Below are positions 61,468 to 64,000 of a DNA stretch of 64,000 nt, one piece after another. The position numbers were made by a program, and so were the translations under genes. This stretch comes from JBMYRH01 sp049602155 (GTDB lineage: Bacteria; Myxococcota_A; UBA9042; PHBI01; JBMYRH01). The number at the start of each line of letters is the position of its first letter. The stretch's first letter is position 1. Below the pieces are notes generated by a model. The model made no database searches and was not told the DNA's origin. It saw only the letters and a list, made by a program, of their open reading frames with translations. Where the stretch lies: NCBI GenBank assembly GCA_049602155.1, contig JBMYRH010000008.1, positions 186,001 to 250,000 of the forward strand, read 5' to 3'.

Positions 61468-62223
61468 CTAGCGGGTGCCTACGACCGTCCCGGTATAATA
61501 GGTGTTCTTGAAGCCTCCATCGGGCTCCGGGTGGCCAGGAGCCGCCCGCTCTGTCTTCCGGGCCACCTTTTGGAGCTCGACGATCACCTCCACTGGGGTG
61601 GTAGGGCGACTCGAGAAGATGCGCTTGAAGCTCTCCATGCTCAAGCTGTACGTGATGTACGCCGCCCGTTTCACCCCACTGTCTGGCGTAAAGATCACCA
61701 CGCCACCGGCATCGTCGTAGCGTAAGTCGCTTGGGGTCAGGGTCAATGTGCGACGCTCAGTCATGGCTTCGGTGCTGACAAGCCCAGCCGCTGTGCTTAC
61801 GCAGTGGTGTTGCTGGCTCGGCCACCGCTTGAGGGTCGCGAGGTTTTCGGTGACACGGGGGCTCCGCGAACCTAATGGGTGAGCGGCTGCGAGGGCGTCA
61901 TGATAGGAGGTCCACGTCTCGCAGGCGATGACGTCGCTCGACGGCCAGTCGATCTCGCAGCGGTAGGCCTCCTCTGGCAGGAGGACGCCCTCGGCGCAGC
62001 ATTCAAGAGGGTAGCCGGTGCCCTCTGCCGGGGACGAACCGCTCGCTAGGCGCGTGACGTCGTAGTGGGTCAAGAGCCAGACGATGTCGACGCAGGTCTC
62101 TGCGTTGACCGTCTCCGAGTCGGCGACCGATGGAGCGGGCGGGGTGACCGATGTGGTCTTCGTAGTCGGTTGGCTGCAGCCAAGGGCGACGCATGCGAGG
62201 GCGAGGAGTAAGCATTGCTTCAT
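61468..62223 (-). CDS. Lipoprotein of unknown function
   Basis: 251 residues from ATG 62223; the longer in-frame form is rejected because it hides the signal CLLLALACVALGC (lipobox). The domain contains CVDIVWLLTHYDVTRLASG, LECCAEGVLLPEEAYRCEIDW and IACETWTSYH, with several Cys. The C-terminal half is beta-rich (KRAAYITYSLSMESFKRIFS). I know no function. A lipoprotein pair with the upstream and downstream small genes is possible. Confidence 0.62.
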   Translation of the reverse strand: MKQCLLLALACVALGCSQPTTKTTSVTPPAPSVADSETVNAETCVDIVWLLTHYDVTRLASGSSPAEGTGYPLECCAEGVLLPEEAYRCEIDWPSSDVIACETWTSYHDALAAAHPLGSRSPRVTENLATLKRWPSQQHHCVSTAAGLVSTEAMTERRTLTLTPSDLRYDDAGGVVIFTPDSGVKRAAYITYSLSMESFKRIFSSRPTTPVEVIVELQKVARKTERAAPGHPEPDGGFKNTYYTGTVVGTR

Positions 62224-62332
62224 TGTCGGTGTAATTCCTGTCGGTGGGCGTCGAAGCTGTGACGCGCATACAGAGTAAATTATTCTGCGAGGGCGCGCTG
62301 GAGCGGACCCCAGCGAGGCGAGCTGGTTTGGC

Positions 62333-62686
62333 TCAGGTAGGGAGGCCGCCGAGGAAGGTTGTGTAGCTCGCGCCAAACCCGTCAAACACGGCTTTGACCG
62401 CGTCATTGACCGGGCCAAGGAGCACGAGGGGGGCCATCTCTATGGCGTCCAAAAAGGGGCCAAGGTGAGCGCCGACGTTCTGGACGTGCGCCAGGGCTGC
62501 CTCGTTATCCGCGTAGCGTTCGTGGATGAAGACGCGCGTCTCATCGTCACTCAGCCAAAAGTCATAAGAGAGCGCGCCGGCCTCCCTGGAGGTCATCTCG
62601 ATCATGAGCTTAAAGTGCTCCTTCAAGTCTGCGAGGCGGCCCTCTTTCACAGTGGCGTCGATGGTCCAGTAGATGTTGTTTGTCAT
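62333..62686 (-). CDS. ABM-type monooxygenase/quinol monooxygenase-like protein
   Basis: 117 residues. The beta-alpha-beta pattern is IYWTIDATVKEGRLADLKEHFKLMIEMTSREAGALSYDFWLS and RVFIHERYADNEAALAHVQNVG, typical of the antibiotic biosynthesis monooxygenase (ABM, YgiN-like) dimeric ferredoxin-like fold. YgiN reduces or oxidises quinols; others act on polyketides. Divergent from DoxX, with a palindrome in the 155-base gap, which suggests common regulation in redox or quinone stress. Confidence 0.85.
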   Translation of the reverse strand: MTNNIYWTIDATVKEGRLADLKEHFKLMIEMTSREAGALSYDFWLSDDETRVFIHERYADNEAALAHVQNVGAHLGPFLDAIEMAPLVLLGPVNDAVKAVFDGFGASYTTFLGGLPT

Positions 62687-62774
62687 GGTCGAATCCTGTG
62701 TGACGTTTCATACGGTCGTCGCTGACGGCGAGGCGGGGTTAGCACACTGAGGATGTCGGCCTGAAGGTTGTTCA

Positions 62775-62793
62775 CAGACGCTCGACGCGTCTG
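62775..62793. promoter_or_regulatory. 19-base palindrome between ABM and doxX-like genes (candidate operator)
   Basis: CAGACGC and GCGTCTG (62775-62781 and 62787-62793) are perfect inverted arms around TCGAC. A second hairpin, GTGAGT (62812-62817) and ACTCAC (62822-62827), lies just before the doxX ribosome-binding site. The position between two divergent redox-type genes, with a TetR gene nearby at 63713, fits an operator. Confidence 0.48.
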
Positions 62794-62841
62794 ATACGGT
62801 GAAACGGTGTAGTGAGTGGCAACTCACCAAGGGAGGGCGCG

Positions 62842-63252
62842 ATGCGTGAGTCAAGTAGACAGATGAGAGCGGCAGCAGGGCTCTTGATCCTTCGACTCGC
62901 GGTCGGTGGGATGATGCTCACGCATGGTTGGCCGAAGCTCTTGCGCCTCTTTGAGACCCCTGAGAAGTTTGCGGACCCCATTGGCCTCGGTCCCGAGATC
63001 TCCCTCGGGCTGACCGCGTTTGCCGAGGTGGTCTGCGCCTTGCTCATCGTGTTTGGCGCATGGACGCGTCTGGCGGCCGTGCCATTCCTCATCACGATGC
63101 TGGTCGCCGCCTTCATCGTGCATGGGGATGACCCCTTTAAGAAGCAGGAGCTTGCCTTGCTCTACGGAGCCGGCGCGTTGAGCTTAATGCTGACCGGAGC
63201 GGGTGACTTCAGCGTCGACGCCTTGAGGCGTCGCCTGGGGACGCGTGACTAG
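62842..63252 (+). CDS. DoxX-family membrane protein
   Basis: 136 residues from ATG 62842, with GGGAGG five bases upstream; a GTG at 62812 would overlap a hairpin. Four membrane helices are expected. LLILRLAVGGMMLTHGWPKLLRLF and FADPIGLGPEISLGLTAFAEVVCALLIVFGAWTRLAAVPFLITMLVAAF follow the DoxX signature (HGxxKL and LxEV). DoxX proteins take part in quinone or thiol redox and detoxification. It is divergent from the ABM monooxygenase gene. Confidence 0.86.
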   Translation: MRESSRQMRAAAGLLILRLAVGGMMLTHGWPKLLRLFETPEKFADPIGLGPEISLGLTAFAEVVCALLIVFGAWTRLAAVPFLITMLVAAFIVHGDDPFKKQELALLYGAGALSLMLTGAGDFSVDALRRRLGTRD

Positions 63253-63712
63253 GCGCGACGCTCCTACATCACGGGGGCGACACCTCGTTCGCCTTCGCGA
63301 TTAGACTCGCCCACGAGGAGCGAGGGGCAGTGGATCTCCGGAGCGTGGGTGTCCATCGGCCGTCTCATCGATGTCTACGCGGAGGTCCTGGCAGGTGTCC
63401 CGTCTGATCGCGTGCCTGCGGTAAGGTGGGCGTTCAGGGTGAACGGGCGAAAGCGGACGACGGTCAGCGCGGGTTGTTGGTGGGGCGGCCTGGCCCGTTT
63501 TGCCCCCTTGGAACGGTGGTGTGTCCCCCTGTTTTTGGGTCTGCCGTGAGGAAGTTTGGAGGGCGCTAGAGGTGAATTCAGGTCTTCAGTCCTACCTTCG
63601 GCATGTTAGACTGTCGCTCTACCCGCCCTAGAGAAGTATGTCGTTCCCGATGACAGGGACGCACCCTCTGGGGGCTGTTCGTGTGATCGCAGAGTGATAG
63701 GCAGGCATCTGA
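63253..63712 (+). other. Gene-free interval before the TetR gene
   Basis: 460 bases without a supported gene. One 66-codon frame (63349-63549) has no ribosome-binding site or recognisable motif. I see no promoter of good quality. Partial repeats and short palindromes are present but unimpressive. Confidence 0.55.
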
Positions 63713-64000
63713 TTGAGTACACTTGAGGCTAAGAGACCGCGAGGCAGACCGAAGACGCTGGACCGTCAAGCGACCATCGATGTCATGCTCCAGAGCTACT
63801 GGCGAGAAGGTGTTTACGGGCTCTCTGTGAACGAAGCCTGTCGCCGCGCCAAGGTCTCCAAGCCTGCGCTCTACCGTGAGTTTGGTGGTGAAGACGGGTT
63901 GATGGACGCGGTCCTCGAACACTACCTCGCGACGGTGTTTCCAAGCGTCGTGGACCTCCTGTCTGGCCCCGGCTCCTTTGCGGACGCCCTGAGTGCGCTC
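63713..64000 (+). CDS. TetR-family transcriptional regulator, N-terminal part (cut by window edge)
   Basis: 96 codons are visible. The start is TTG 63713, preceded directly by an in-frame TGA, so no longer start exists. The N-terminus KRPRGRPKTLDRQATIDVML has the basic tail, and then YGLSVNEACRRAKVSKPALYREFGGEDGLMDAVLEHYLA is the TetR helix-turn-helix (A-x-x-A-x-V-S-x-x-x-L-Y-x-x-F). The ligand domain lies outside the window. Nearby ABM/DoxX genes, with a palindrome, are possible targets. Confidence 0.86.
   Translation, partial: MSTLEAKRPRGRPKTLDRQATIDVMLQSYWREGVYGLSVNEACRRAKVSKPALYREFGGEDGLMDAVLEHYLATVFPSVVDLLSGPGSFADALSAL

Noticed and set aside
63349..63549. A 66-codon plus-strand frame in the gene-free interval
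   Set aside because: No ribosome-binding site, no recognisable domain; the Trp/Cys-rich translation looks like chance.

Overview
The window looks like a 64 kb scaffold piece from a high-GC, Gram-negative, Myxococcota/Bradymonadota-like bacterium (older name Deltaproteobacteria). That placement is an inference. It rests on GC-rich coding DNA, many secreted lipoproteins with acidic or Pro/Glu-rich linkers, Kelch and PEGA proteins, a DUF1592/DUF1552 pair, and MeaB beside a stand-alone B12-binding protein. Two runs of N (12247-12256 and 49227-49326) show it is a draft scaffold. No rRNA, tRNA, CRISPR array, prophage or intact insertion sequence was seen.

Layout. 1-4649 (minus): a run of housekeeping genes, ribbon-helix-helix protein, UDP-glucuronate decarboxylase-like enzyme, LepA, signal peptidase I and PyrR (cut by the edge). 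4877-7302 (plus): five-domain S1 protein and a lipoprotein. 7387-14089 (plus): acyl-CoA operon with thiolase, 3-hydroxybutyryl-CoA dehydrogenase, crotonase, three acyl-CoA dehydrogenases and a B12-binding mutase domain. 14106-20651 (minus): Cys-rich lipoprotein, PMT-type glycosyltransferase, MeaB and a sulfatase-like protein. 20760-23197 (plus): LMW phosphatase, fructosamine kinase and glutaredoxin lipoprotein joined by start/stop overlaps, then a small protein. 23191-31813: metallo-beta-lactamase protein, Kelch lipoprotein, PEGA protein, a tandem-repeat block, a triple-DsbA lipoprotein and a transglutaminase lipoprotein.

31819-36158 (minus): second acyl-CoA operon (two crotonases, zinc dehydrogenase, hydroxyacyl-CoA dehydrogenase, HugZ-like protein). 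36565-38911 (minus): modABC molybdate uptake. 40013-43579 (plus): an ABC exporter with two permeases. 43583-46961: FKBP isomerase, nitronate monooxygenase, then FolE2 and a PTPS paralogue behind a promoter with operator-like repeats. 47127-50880: GNAT protein, an unrecognised protein and a BCCT transporter whose repetitive N-terminus holds an assembly gap. 50918-56661: small membrane protein, SIMPL protein, glycosidase-like lipoprotein, a GNAT gene split by an amber codon, and a PAF-acetylhydrolase-like lipoprotein. 56779-60861: lipoprotein/DUF1592/DUF1552 trio. 60888-64000: small lipoproteins, ABM monooxygenase and DoxX around a palindrome, and the start of a TetR regulator.

How the genes fit together. 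The two acyl-CoA operons, the B12 domain and MeaB point to fatty-acid or branched-chain amino-acid breakdown feeding a B12 mutase whose large subunit is not in the window. The most interesting candidates for new biology are the phosphatase/fructosamine kinase/glutaredoxin operon (possible protein deglycation), the FolE2 plus cysteine-lacking PTPS pair (possible FolB bypass in folate synthesis), the triple-DsbA lipoprotein, and an acyl-CoA dehydrogenase paralogue lacking its catalytic glutamate.
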